Part shown: positions 1-6,397 of the stretch, piece by piece | How positions within the stretch are numbered: the first letter of the stretch is position 1 | Layout: every line of letters begins with the position of its first letter | Origin: an uncultured Methylococcaceae bacterium | Lineage (GTDB): Bacteria; Pseudomonadota; Gammaproteobacteria; Methylococcales; Methylococcaceae | Length of the DNA: 6,857 bases | Direction: 5' to 3' | NCBI GenBank assembly: GCA_903910005.1 | Contig: CAIVXW010000027.1 | Coordinates: 1 to 6,857, forward strand | Made by a program: the position numbers and the translations under genes | The notes under the pieces: generated by a model | Seen by the model: the letters and a program-made list of their open reading frames with translations, nothing else | Told to the model about the DNA's origin: nothing | The model's database searches: none

Positions 1-1
1 C

Positions 2-658
2 TTGAAGAGCCTGCCGCCTGAAATCTGGCTGGACGATGATCTGAGCGACATTGAAACCTGTATTGGTCAGGAGATACAGGAGTTTATGATTCTCTCCCGA
101 ATACAAAGCCGTTGCCGCTGCACCCTCCGCTTCAGGTTCCTGGACGGGGTAGCAAACCCCGGGCACGACACCGCCTCCCGCCCGCGTCATCAGGCCATCA
201 TTCGTACCCTGCATGAACGTCTGCACCAGGCCCGTTTGCGTCATCAGCAGGACATTTTTGAACAGCAGGCTGAAGCCAGTCGCTGCAGAATTGAACAGCA
301 GCAAAAAATGACTGCCCTGCTACGGGAGGAAACTGAAGCCCTGGAACGCCACGTCGAGCAGGAGGCCCGCAAAATCAGGGCCGGGATTGCCCTGGAGGAG
401 ATAGCCACCCGCGAAAAAATGGAGGGTGAACTGAGACTGCGCCTCGAACGTATCCACCAGGAAGCCCAATTACGGCAAACCCAGTTTGAGGCGGATCTGG
501 CCGAGAAAAACAACCGGGCCGCTGCGATAAACGATGTCGAACAACATCTGCATCGGGAAATTGAATTTCTTACCCTGGAGCGACAACGGTTGTTGCTTGA
601 AGAAGAGATTCAGCAAACCAGACAGGCCCGCTTCAAGCCCCGGATGATCAGCGGCTGA
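2..658 (+). CDS. Coiled-coil protein of unknown function, possibly 5'-partial
   Basis: I do not recognise this protein. The frame is open from the window edge to a TGA at 656-658, giving 218 residues. The TTG at position 2 is merely the first codon available, so the real start may lie upstream. Residues 1 to about 60 look globular, with an acidic start (DDD at 11-13) and cysteines at 20, 38 and 40. From about residue 64 to 208 the sequence is almost uninterrupted Glu/Gln/Arg/Leu-rich helix with no proline, typical of a long coiled coil. The tail is short and basic (RFKPRMISG). I see no signal peptide, transmembrane segment or enzyme motif. A structural, scaffold or secretion-apparatus role would fit such a shape but is only inference. 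The gene ends 109 bp before the sulfite reductase gene, so it is probably a separate transcription unit. Coding is supported by length and by the coherent helical composition. Confidence 0.7.
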   Translation: MKSLPPEIWLDDDLSDIETCIGQEIQEFMILSRIQSRCRCTLRFRFLDGVANPGHDTASRPRHQAIIRTLHERLHQARLRHQQDIFEQQAEASRCRIEQQQKMTALLREETEALERHVEQEARKIRAGIALEEIATREKMEGELRLRLERIHQEAQLRQTQFEADLAEKNNRAAAINDVEQHLHREIEFLTLERQRLLLEEEIQQTRQARFKPRMISG

Positions 659-713
659 ATCTGAAATTCAGGGTTGCAGAATGGCCGGTACCCCGCGACC
701 CGGAGCCCTGTAG

Positions 714-719
714 TATCAT
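714..719 (+). promoter_or_regulatory. Candidate -10 element upstream of the sulfite reductase gene
   Basis: TATCAT matches the sigma-70 -10 consensus at five of six positions and lies 48 bp before the ATG at 768, in the only sizeable gap ahead of this operon. I find no convincing -35 box 16-18 bp upstream, where the sequence is GC-rich (around 690-697). An activator-dependent promoter, such as one using the cysteine regulator CysB, would be consistent with this, but I cannot identify a CysB site. This is a weak call. Confidence 0.2.
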
Positions 720-767
720 TGCCGGTCACAACATAACGGTTTTACGCGCAGCAGAGTGATTTGAACC

Positions 768-2420
768 ATGTACCACTATGACCAATACGACCAAACGGTC
801 GTCGACGAACGGGTTGCCCAGTTCCGGGATCAGACCCGACGCTTCCTCACCGGGGAACTGAGCGAAGACCAATACCGCCCCCTGCGACTGATGAATGGAC
901 TCTACATTCAGCGTCATGCGCCCATGTTGCGGGTGGCCATTCCCTACGGCCTGCTGTCGACCCGGCAGTTGCGGATGCTGGCGCATATCGCCCGGCGGTA
1001 TGACAAGGGCTATGGCCACTTTACCACCCGCCAGAACATCCAGTTCAACTGGCCGCGCCTGGAAGAAGTGCCGGACATTCTGGCCGATCTGGCCACGGTA
1101 CAGATGCACGCCATCCAGACCAGTGGCAACTGTATCCGCAATGTCACCAGCGATCATCTGGCCGGTGTCACGGCAGATGAACTGGAAGACCCGCGCATTT
1201 ACTGCGAAATCATCCGGCAGTGGTCGACCTTCCACCCCGAGTTCAGCTTCCTGCCGCGCAAGTTCAAAATTGCGGTCAACGGAGCCGCGAAGGATCGGGC
1301 CGCCACCCAGGTGCATGACATTGGTCTGCAACTGGTCAAAAATGCGAGCGGCGAGACCGGATTTGAAGTGCTGGTGGGCGGTGGACTGGGCCGAACTCCC
1401 GTGATTGGCGTGGTTATCCGCCCCTTCCTGGCAAAATCTGACCTGCTGAGTTATCTGGAAGCCATTCTCAGGGTCTACAACCGCTTTGGCCGACGCGACA
1501 ACAAATACAAGGCCCGCATCAAAATTCTGGTCAAGGAACTGGGCACGGCGGAATTTACCCGACTGGTCGAAGCCGAATGGGCTCTGGTTCGTACACAACT
1601 GATACTGGATGACAGCGAGATCGAGCGGGTGACCCGGGCCTTCACCACCGCGACCTACGAATCGCTACCCGCCACCTGCTCCACCCTTGATGCGGCCCTG
1701 GCCGAACAACCCGGCTTGCGCCACTGGTGGAGTCACAACACGGCCCCCCACAAAATTCCCGGCTACCGGGTGGTTTTCGTCTCGCTCAAACTGCCGGGCC
1801 AGGCACCGGGTGACATGACCGACAGCCAGATGGATGCCCTGGCCGAGTTGACCGACCGCTACAGTCAGGGTGAACTCCGGGTCACCCATACCCAGAATCT
1901 GGTACTGGCAGATGTCAAACTGACGGATCTGCAGGCACTCTGGCAGCAACTGTCAGGACTTGGGCTGGCCACCGCCAACATCGGTACTGCTGCCGACATC
2001 ATCTGCTGCCCCGGTCTCGATTTTTGCTCGCTGGCCAACGCCACCTCCATTCCGATAGCCAATGGCATCCAGCAACTGTTTGAGGACACGGATTATCTCT
2101 ACGATCTGGGTGATATCCGCATCAACATTTCCGGCTGCATGAACGGCTGCGGCCATCACACGGTGGGCCATATCGGCATACTGGGCGTCGACAAAAAAGG
2201 CGAGGAGTGGTACCAGATCACGCTCGGCGGCTCCTCTGCCACCGAAGCGGCCCTGGGCGAACGACTGGGTCCTGCGGTCAGCCGCGATCAGGTTGTCTCC
2301 GTGATCGACTCCATTTTTACCGTATACCGCAACATCCGCACCGACGAGGAACCGTTCCTTGCAACCGTACAGCGGGTGGGCCTGACCCCTTTCCAGGAGA
2401 GAGTTTATGGCACTCATTAA
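768..2420 (+). CDS. cysI: Nitrite/sulfite reductase, sirohaem and 4Fe-4S hemoprotein (CysI-like)
   Basis: A cytoplasmic enzyme expected to reduce sulfite to sulfide with six electrons in assimilatory sulfate reduction. The 550 residues show the internal two-fold repeat of the family. A ferredoxin-like half-domain lies at roughly 45-115 and the first sirohaem domain at 120-270. The second half-domain is at roughly 320-395, and the second sirohaem/cluster domain at 405-545. The cluster ligands are clear: C414-x5-C420 and C457-x3-C461 (GCMNGCG), the pattern of E. coli CysI. R88 (TTRQNIQ), R124 (SGNCIRN) and the K165-F-K167 pair (LPRKFK) match conserved sirohaem and substrate-pocket positions. 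There is no attached flavoprotein or reductase domain, so the electron donor must be encoded elsewhere. The ATG at 768 gives the usual N-terminus; the ribosome site (GAG near 754) is weak. The next gene overlaps by 14 bp and is DUF934, a typical partner of sulfite rather than nitrite reductases. That favours sulfite as substrate, but the motifs alone do not exclude nitrite. Confidence 0.93.
   Translation: MYHYDQYDQTVVDERVAQFRDQTRRFLTGELSEDQYRPLRLMNGLYIQRHAPMLRVAIPYGLLSTRQLRMLAHIARRYDKGYGHFTTRQNIQFNWPRLEEVPDILADLATVQMHAIQTSGNCIRNVTSDHLAGVTADELEDPRIYCEIIRQWSTFHPEFSFLPRKFKIAVNGAAKDRAATQVHDIGLQLVKNASGETGFEVLVGGGLGRTPVIGVVIRPFLAKSDLLSYLEAILRVYNRFGRRDNKYKARIKILVKELGTAEFTRLVEAEWALVRTQLILDDSEIERVTRAFTTATYESLPATCSTLDAALAEQPGLRHWWSHNTAPHKIPGYRVVFVSLKLPGQAPGDMTDSQMDALAELTDRYSQGELRVTHTQNLVLADVKLTDLQALWQQLSGLGLATANIGTAADIICCPGLDFCSLANATSIPIANGIQQLFEDTDYLYDLGDIRINISGCMNGCGHHTVGHIGILGVDKKGEEWYQITLGGSSATEAALGERLGPAVSRDQVVSVIDSIFTVYRNIRTDEEPFLATVQRVGLTPFQERVYGTH
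2395..2403 (+). promoter_or_regulatory. Strong Shine-Dalgarno for the DUF934 gene inside the cysI 3' end
   Basis: AGGAGAGAG lies within the last codons of the reductase gene. Its AGGAG core ends 7 bases before the ATG at 2407. It settles the start of the overlapping DUF934 gene and suggests that gene is translated efficiently in its own right, although it begins before the upstream stop codon. Confidence 0.75.
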
Positions 2421-2907
2421 AGACGGACAGCCAGGCCCGAATGACTGGCAACACCTTGACGACAGCGAAACCCTGCCCGCCCTCGGCCCTGTGACCGTCA
2501 GCCTGAAACGCTGGCAAAGCCAACGCGACGGCCTGAACCGCGACGGTCAGCCGCTGGGTATCCGGCTGGAAGCCAGTGATTCCCCCGAAGCTCTGGGCGA
2601 CATGCCGCAGGAAATCCCCCTCATCGTGCTGGACATGCAGGCGTTCACCGACGGACGCAGTTTCTCCCAGGCCCAGTGGATCCGGGAACGCCTGGGGTAT
2701 GCCGGGGAACTCAGGGTTCGTGGTGACTTTCTGCTCGACCAGGTGTTTTACCTGGCGCGGGTAGGCGTCAATGCCTTTGAATTCAGCGATGCGAGCCAGG
2801 CACAACAAGCCCTGCCCCGCCTGCACGAGTTTTCGGTACGCTACCAGGCGGCAAATGACGTCAAACAACCCCTCTACCGCTACCGGAACACCGCACCGAT
2901 TGCATGA
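2407..2907 (+). CDS. DUF934 family protein, sulfite reductase accessory
   Basis: A 166-residue cytoplasmic protein with the DUF934 hallmark in its second half. FTDGRSFSQA at residues 80-89 is followed by IRERLGY (92-98), GELR (100-103) and GD(F)LLDQ (106-112), then an aromatic and hydrophobic stretch ending in AFEF. The family is known almost entirely from its position beside one-component sulfite reductase genes in proteobacteria, usually with cysH next. It is often labelled an oxidoreductase of sulfite reduction, but its biochemical role has not been settled as far as I know. I see no Cys-rich cluster motif or nucleotide-binding loop. The start overlaps cysI by 14 bp in another frame and has a strong ribosome site. 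The stop is shared with the next gene in an ATGA overlap. Assistance to, or electron transfer for, the reductase is inferred from the neighbourhood. Confidence 0.9.
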   Translation: MALIKDGQPGPNDWQHLDDSETLPALGPVTVSLKRWQSQRDGLNRDGQPLGIRLEASDSPEALGDMPQEIPLIVLDMQAFTDGRSFSQAQWIRERLGYAGELRVRGDFLLDQVFYLARVGVNAFEFSDASQAQQALPRLHEFSVRYQAANDVKQPLYRYRNTAPIA

Positions 2908-3428
2908 GTTACATCTCCACCTACCTGGGGCATCGCTTCTTTCCGCTTGAACCCCGGATTGACCAGATTCACATTGAGGACATCGCCCACGGTCTGGCCT
3001 ACACCTGCCGTTTCAACGGCCAGACCACCGAGTTCTATTCAGTGGCGCAGCACTCGCTGATGGTGTGCGACCTGGTGGCGGAGGAACACAAACTGGCGGC
3101 CCTGCTGCATGACGCGGCGGAAGCCTATCTGGGGGACATGGTCAAGCCACTGAAGCGACTGTTGCCGGAATTTGCCGAAATAGAACACCGGGTCAGTGCG
3201 ATCATCGCCGAGACCTTCAGCATCCCTGAATCCGATTACGCGGTCATCAAGCGGGCCGACCTGATTGCCCTCGCAACCGAAAAGCGCGACTTGATGCCCC
3301 ACTCCACCGAACCCTGGCTGGAGCTACTGGGCCATGATCCCCTGCCGGAGCGTATCGTTCCGCTGCCGCCGCCCACCGCCAAACAGGCCTTTCTGGCCGC
3401 ATTTGCCCGCTTCTCAACCGGACGCTGA
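2904..3428 (+). CDS. HD-domain phosphohydrolase, YfbR/YfdR-like
   Basis: A 174-residue single-domain HD-superfamily metal-dependent phosphohydrolase. The likely metal ligands are H50 (YSVAQHS), the H69-D70 doublet (LLHDAAEAYLGD) and D119 (KRADLIALATEKRD). E73 follows the doublet as in YfbR-type 5'-deoxynucleotidases. The YSVAQHS signature and the length resemble E. coli YfdR, a prophage-borne relative. Members of this group remove phosphate from nucleoside monophosphates or other small nucleotides; the substrate here cannot be read from the sequence. The start codon overlaps the DUF934 stop (ATGA), and no Shine-Dalgarno is visible before it, so translation probably depends on ribosomes finishing the upstream gene. 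It occupies the place where cysH often follows DUF934. There is no signal peptide or membrane segment. Family assignment is firm; a link to sulfur metabolism is speculative. Confidence 0.88.
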   Translation: MSYISTYLGHRFFPLEPRIDQIHIEDIAHGLAYTCRFNGQTTEFYSVAQHSLMVCDLVAEEHKLAALLHDAAEAYLGDMVKPLKRLLPEFAEIEHRVSAIIAETFSIPESDYAVIKRADLIALATEKRDLMPHSTEPWLELLGHDPLPERIVPLPPPTAKQAFLAAFARFSTGR

Positions 3429-3430
3429 GT

Positions 3431-3458
3431 CCCCGGCACCGGGCCGGGGTTCCGGCCC
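3431..3458 (+). other. Two mutually exclusive GC-rich hairpins before metG
   Basis: The 55-bp gap before metG contains two overlapping perfect stems. Hairpin A pairs CCCCGGC (3431-3437) with GCCGGGG (3443-3449) around a 5-base loop. Hairpin B pairs GGGCCGG (3441-3447) with CCGGCCC (3452-3458) around GGTT. They share bases 3443-3447 and cannot form together. No run of T follows either stem, so neither is a standard intrinsic terminator. They could attenuate read-through, protect an mRNA end or be a short GC-rich spacer of no function. Confidence 0.45.
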
Positions 3459-3483
3459 CCTACGACACACCTGAGCCACCGTC

Positions 3484-5505
3484 ATGAATCCATTACGCAA
3501 AATCCTGGTAACCAGTGCCCTGCCCTACGCCAATGGTTCCATCCACCTGGGACATCTGGTCGAATACATCCAGACCGACATCTGGGTTCGCTTTCAACAG
3601 ATGCGGGGCCATGTCTGCCACTATGTCTGCGCCGATGACACCCACGGTACTCCGGTCATGCTCCGGGCCGAAAAGGAAGGCATTCCGCCCGAAACCCTGA
3701 TCCAGCGGGTCAAGGCGGAACATGAACGCGACTTTGCCGGCTTTCACATTCGCTTCGACCACTACCATTCCACCCACGGCGACGAAACCCGCCACTTCGC
3801 CGAAACCATTTACAGGCGTCTGCGTGATGCCGGCTGCATTGACGTTCGCTCGATCGAACAATACTACGATCCGGTGCGGGAGATGTTCCTGCCGGACCGC
3901 TTCATTCAGGGTACCTGCCCCAAATGCCGGGCGGTCGATCAATACGGTGATTCCTGCGAGGCCTGCGGAGCCAGTTACAGTACCACTGACCTGCTCAATC
4001 CGCGCTCGGTGGTGTCCGGTGCCACCCCGATCCGCAAGCAGTCCGATCATTATTTTTTCCGGCTGGGTTTGTCCGAAGCCTTTCTGAAACAATGGACCCG
4101 GGCCGGGCATTTGCAGACCGAGGCCGCCAACAAGATGGATGAATGGCTCTCGTCCGGTTTGTCCGACTGGGACATTTCCCGCGATGCCCCCTATTTCGGT
4201 TTTGAAATACCGGATGCACCCGGCAAGTTTTTCTATGTCTGGCTGGATGCCCCCATTGGCTACATGGGCAGTTTCCAGCATTTGTGTGACCGGGTGGGAC
4301 TGGATTTTGCCGAATACTGGAACCCTGACAGTACCACCGAGCTATACCATTTCATCGGCAAGGATATTCTCTATTTTCATGCCCTGTTCTGGCCGGCCCT
4401 GTTGCAACGTACCGGTTTCCGCACCCCAACCCGCATCTTCGCCCACGGCTTTCTGACGGTAAATGGTGAAAAGATGTCCAAATCACGCGGCACCTTCATC
4501 ACGGCGGCCAGTTATCTGGAACTGGGACTCGACCCGGAATGGCTGCGTTATTACTACGCCTGCAAACTGAACGGCTCGCTGGAAGACATTGACCTCAACC
4601 TGCGGGACTTCGTCGCCCGGGTCAACAGTGATCTGGTCGGCAAATTTGTCAACATTGCCAGTCGTTCGGCCGGTTTTCTGGTCAAGCGGTTCGGTGGCCG
4701 TCTGGCCGCCATCGAGGTGGACACGGGACTCGACTACAACCCCGAAAGCGAGGCCGGTTTCATCGCCGAACTGTACGAAAGCCGCGATTATGCCCGGGCC
4801 ATCCGCCGGATCATGGAACTGGCCGATGCGGTCAACCAGTATGTCGACACCCACAAACCCTGGGAACTGGCCAAATCACCCGACCATGACGCCCGTCTGC
4901 ACCAGGTTTGCAGTACCACGCTCCGCCTGTTCCGCGATCTGACCCTCTACCTCAAACCCATCCTGCCGCATCTGGCTGAACGGGTTGAAGCATTTCTGAA
5001 CACCTCCCTCACCTGGGATGCCATCCACCACCCCCTGCCGGAAGGGCATGTCATCAATGCCTACCAGCACCTGACCACCCGGGTCGATGACAAACAGATG
5101 GACGCCCTGGTAGCCGCCAATCAGCAAAGCCTCACAGCCGCCGCTCTGCCCGCACCAGCCGCCTGCGAGGCCTTCGCCGACACCATCAGTTTTGAGGAGT
5201 TTTCCCGGATTGATCTCAGGGTCGCCCGGGTCAGCCAGGCCGAAGCCGTGGCGGGAGCCGACAAACTACTGCGCCTGACCCTTGATCTGGGCGGAGAAAC
5301 CCGCACGGTGCTGGCCGGCATCAAATCGGCCTACGACCCGTCCCAACTTGAAGGCAAACACCTGGTAATGGTTGCCAACCTGGCTCCGCGCAAAATGAAA
5401 TTCGGTATATCCGAAGGCATGGTACTGGCTGCCAGCGATGAATCCGCAGGGCCCTTCGTGCTGTTTCCGGACGCAGGAGCCAAACCGGGCATGCGGATTC
5501 GCTGA
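3484..5505 (+). CDS. metG: Methionyl-tRNA synthetase
   Basis: Cytoplasmic class I aminoacyl-tRNA synthetase that charges tRNA-Met, including the initiator, using ATP. The 673 residues are close to E. coli MetG in length. The Rossmann catalytic domain carries HLGH at 21-24 and KMSKS at 330-334. The inserted zinc knuckle has C145, C148, C158 and C161, the same numbers as in E. coli. The helical anticodon-binding domain retains N390, R394 and W460, which match the E. coli anticodon-reading residues N391, R395 and W461. From about residue 568 to the end is the EMAP-II/Trbp111-like tRNA-binding and dimerisation domain (SFEEFSRIDLRVARV at its start). This is therefore the long, four-cysteine, dimeric form. 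The ATG at 3484 places HLGH correctly; a weak GAG at 3473-3475 is the only ribosome-site candidate. It follows the HD gene by 55 bp and precedes the secreted hydrolase by 17 bp. No damage or missing key residue is seen. Confidence 0.98.
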   Translation: MNPLRKILVTSALPYANGSIHLGHLVEYIQTDIWVRFQQMRGHVCHYVCADDTHGTPVMLRAEKEGIPPETLIQRVKAEHERDFAGFHIRFDHYHSTHGDETRHFAETIYRRLRDAGCIDVRSIEQYYDPVREMFLPDRFIQGTCPKCRAVDQYGDSCEACGASYSTTDLLNPRSVVSGATPIRKQSDHYFFRLGLSEAFLKQWTRAGHLQTEAANKMDEWLSSGLSDWDISRDAPYFGFEIPDAPGKFFYVWLDAPIGYMGSFQHLCDRVGLDFAEYWNPDSTTELYHFIGKDILYFHALFWPALLQRTGFRTPTRIFAHGFLTVNGEKMSKSRGTFITAASYLELGLDPEWLRYYYACKLNGSLEDIDLNLRDFVARVNSDLVGKFVNIASRSAGFLVKRFGGRLAAIEVDTGLDYNPESEAGFIAELYESRDYARAIRRIMELADAVNQYVDTHKPWELAKSPDHDARLHQVCSTTLRLFRDLTLYLKPILPHLAERVEAFLNTSLTWDAIHHPLPEGHVINAYQHLTTRVDDKQMDALVAANQQSLTAAALPAPAACEAFADTISFEEFSRIDLRVARVSQAEAVAGADKLLRLTLDLGGETRTVLAGIKSAYDPSQLEGKHLVMVANLAPRKMKFGISEGMVLAASDESAGPFVLFPDAGAKPGMRIR

Positions 5506-5522
5506 ACCGGGATGTATCGCCG

Positions 5523-6359
5523 GTGTCGTGGCTGAAGCGGGCACAGCAAGTCGGTACGATTTTACTGTTGCTGTGGATTGCTGGCGTCGGGGCAACGGCT
5601 GATCTCGACGATGAACGCGAACTGGCCGCACAACTGGCGGCTCGCAACAGCCCGGAAGACGTCCTCAAACTGTCCGTTTCCGGCATTCCCTTCCAGGGGT
5701 TATACCGTGACAGCCTGGTCAAACAACGCCGGGGCGGGATCATCCTGTTACACGGACGCAAATCCAACCAGGACGCTGCCGAACTGATTCATCCACTGCG
5801 GGTGGCATTACCCGGCCACGGCTGGGCAACCCTGACCTGTTCGTTGCCCCTGGCGGAAACCGATGCCGAAGCCGCCAACTTTGCCAGCCTGATGCCCGAA
5901 TCGGTAGGACGACTACGGGCGGCCGTGACGGCCATGCAGCAAAAAGACATCCAGGACATCGCCCTGATTGGCCACGATTCCGGTGCCTGGGTGGCTCTCA
6001 ACTACCTGCTCCAGCAGCCGGATACTGCCATCCGCGCTGTGGTATTGCTGGATCCGGCCCCCATTCGCGGGCTGGACAAGTTCCCGGTCAAACTGGCCCG
6101 GTTATCCAGCCTCAAACTCCCGCTGCTGGAGCTATTGAGCCACCGCAGCGGCGATACGCCCGATGACGAAGCCCGTGAACGTAAAACAGCCCTGAAAACA
6201 CTGGCAGATTATCACCAGATTCGGGTAGAAACCCCGAACGACGGCTGGAAAACTGTCGAAGACTATCTGCTTCAGCGACTGCACGGCTGGCTCAGCCGAA
6301 TGCTGGCCCGCCCCAAACCGGCTGCAACACCGGCAGATACCGCCCCGACCGCGCCTTGA
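5523..6359 (+). CDS. Secreted alpha/beta-hydrolase-fold protein, DUF3530-like
   Basis: A 278-residue protein with a clear signal peptide: K5-R6, a hydrophobic stretch at about 10-23 and a probable signal peptidase I site after A24-T25-A26. The mature protein should be periplasmic. The body looks like an alpha/beta hydrolase of the DUF3530 type: LLHG at 75-78, then HGWATL, then the elbow IGHDSGAW with G150, H151, D152, S153 and G154, and VVLLDPAP with D177. The residue at the usual nucleophile position (third in G-x-Nuc-x-G) is Asp152, not Ser. Possible catalytic histidines are H231 and H254, neither certain. The tail is rich in Pro, Ala and Thr (residues 263-278). GTG at 5523 is the only start that keeps the signal peptide; the ATG at 5512 is out of frame, and GGGA at 5509-5512 is a modest ribosome site. 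It lies 17 bp after metG and is probably co-transcribed. Substrate is unknown; the family name is assigned from memory of its motifs. Confidence 0.8.
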   Translation: MSWLKRAQQVGTILLLLWIAGVGATADLDDERELAAQLAARNSPEDVLKLSVSGIPFQGLYRDSLVKQRRGGIILLHGRKSNQDAAELIHPLRVALPGHGWATLTCSLPLAETDAEAANFASLMPESVGRLRAAVTAMQQKDIQDIALIGHDSGAWVALNYLLQQPDTAIRAVVLLDPAPIRGLDKFPVKLARLSSLKLPLLELLSHRSGDTPDDEARERKTALKTLADYHQIRVETPNDGWKTVEDYLLQRLHGWLSRMLARPKPAATPADTAPTAP

Positions 6360-6384
6360 GCGCATGACGCCCTCCCACCTCATT

Positions 6385-6390
6385 CAGGAG
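6385..6390 (+). promoter_or_regulatory. Shine-Dalgarno for the right-edge ATPase gene
   Basis: CAGGAG sits 7 bases before the ATG at 6398, in a 38-bp gap after the hydrolase gene. It is the cleanest ribosome site at a true intergenic start in the window and fixes the start of the truncated ATPase gene. I see no terminator or recognisable promoter in the same gap. Confidence 0.7.
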
Positions 6391-6397
6391 TTAACTG

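Noticed and set aside
655..671. A small hairpin (CTGAAT, 5-base loop, ATTCAG) over the stop codon of the coiled-coil gene.
   Set aside because: The stem is only 6 bp, AT-rich and not followed by a T-run, so it is not a supportable terminator.
674..679. TTGCAG as a possible -35 box upstream of the sulfite reductase gene.
   Set aside because: No -10-like hexamer lies 16-18 bp downstream; the nearest good -10 match (714-719) is 34 bp away.
726..1598. A 290-codon open frame on the minus strand opposite the sulfite reductase gene.
   Set aside because: It lies wholly opposite a gene with unmistakable family motifs, shows no recognisable motif itself and is expected from GC-rich codon use on the other strand.
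3493..4281. A 262-codon minus-strand open frame opposite metG.
   Set aside because: It is a shadow of the conserved catalytic domain of MetRS; its translation is Gly-rich without domain signatures or a credible ribosome site.
5512..5514. ATG as an alternative start for the secreted hydrolase gene.
   Set aside because: It is out of frame with the hydrolase; only the GTG at 5523 yields the signal peptide and the full domain.
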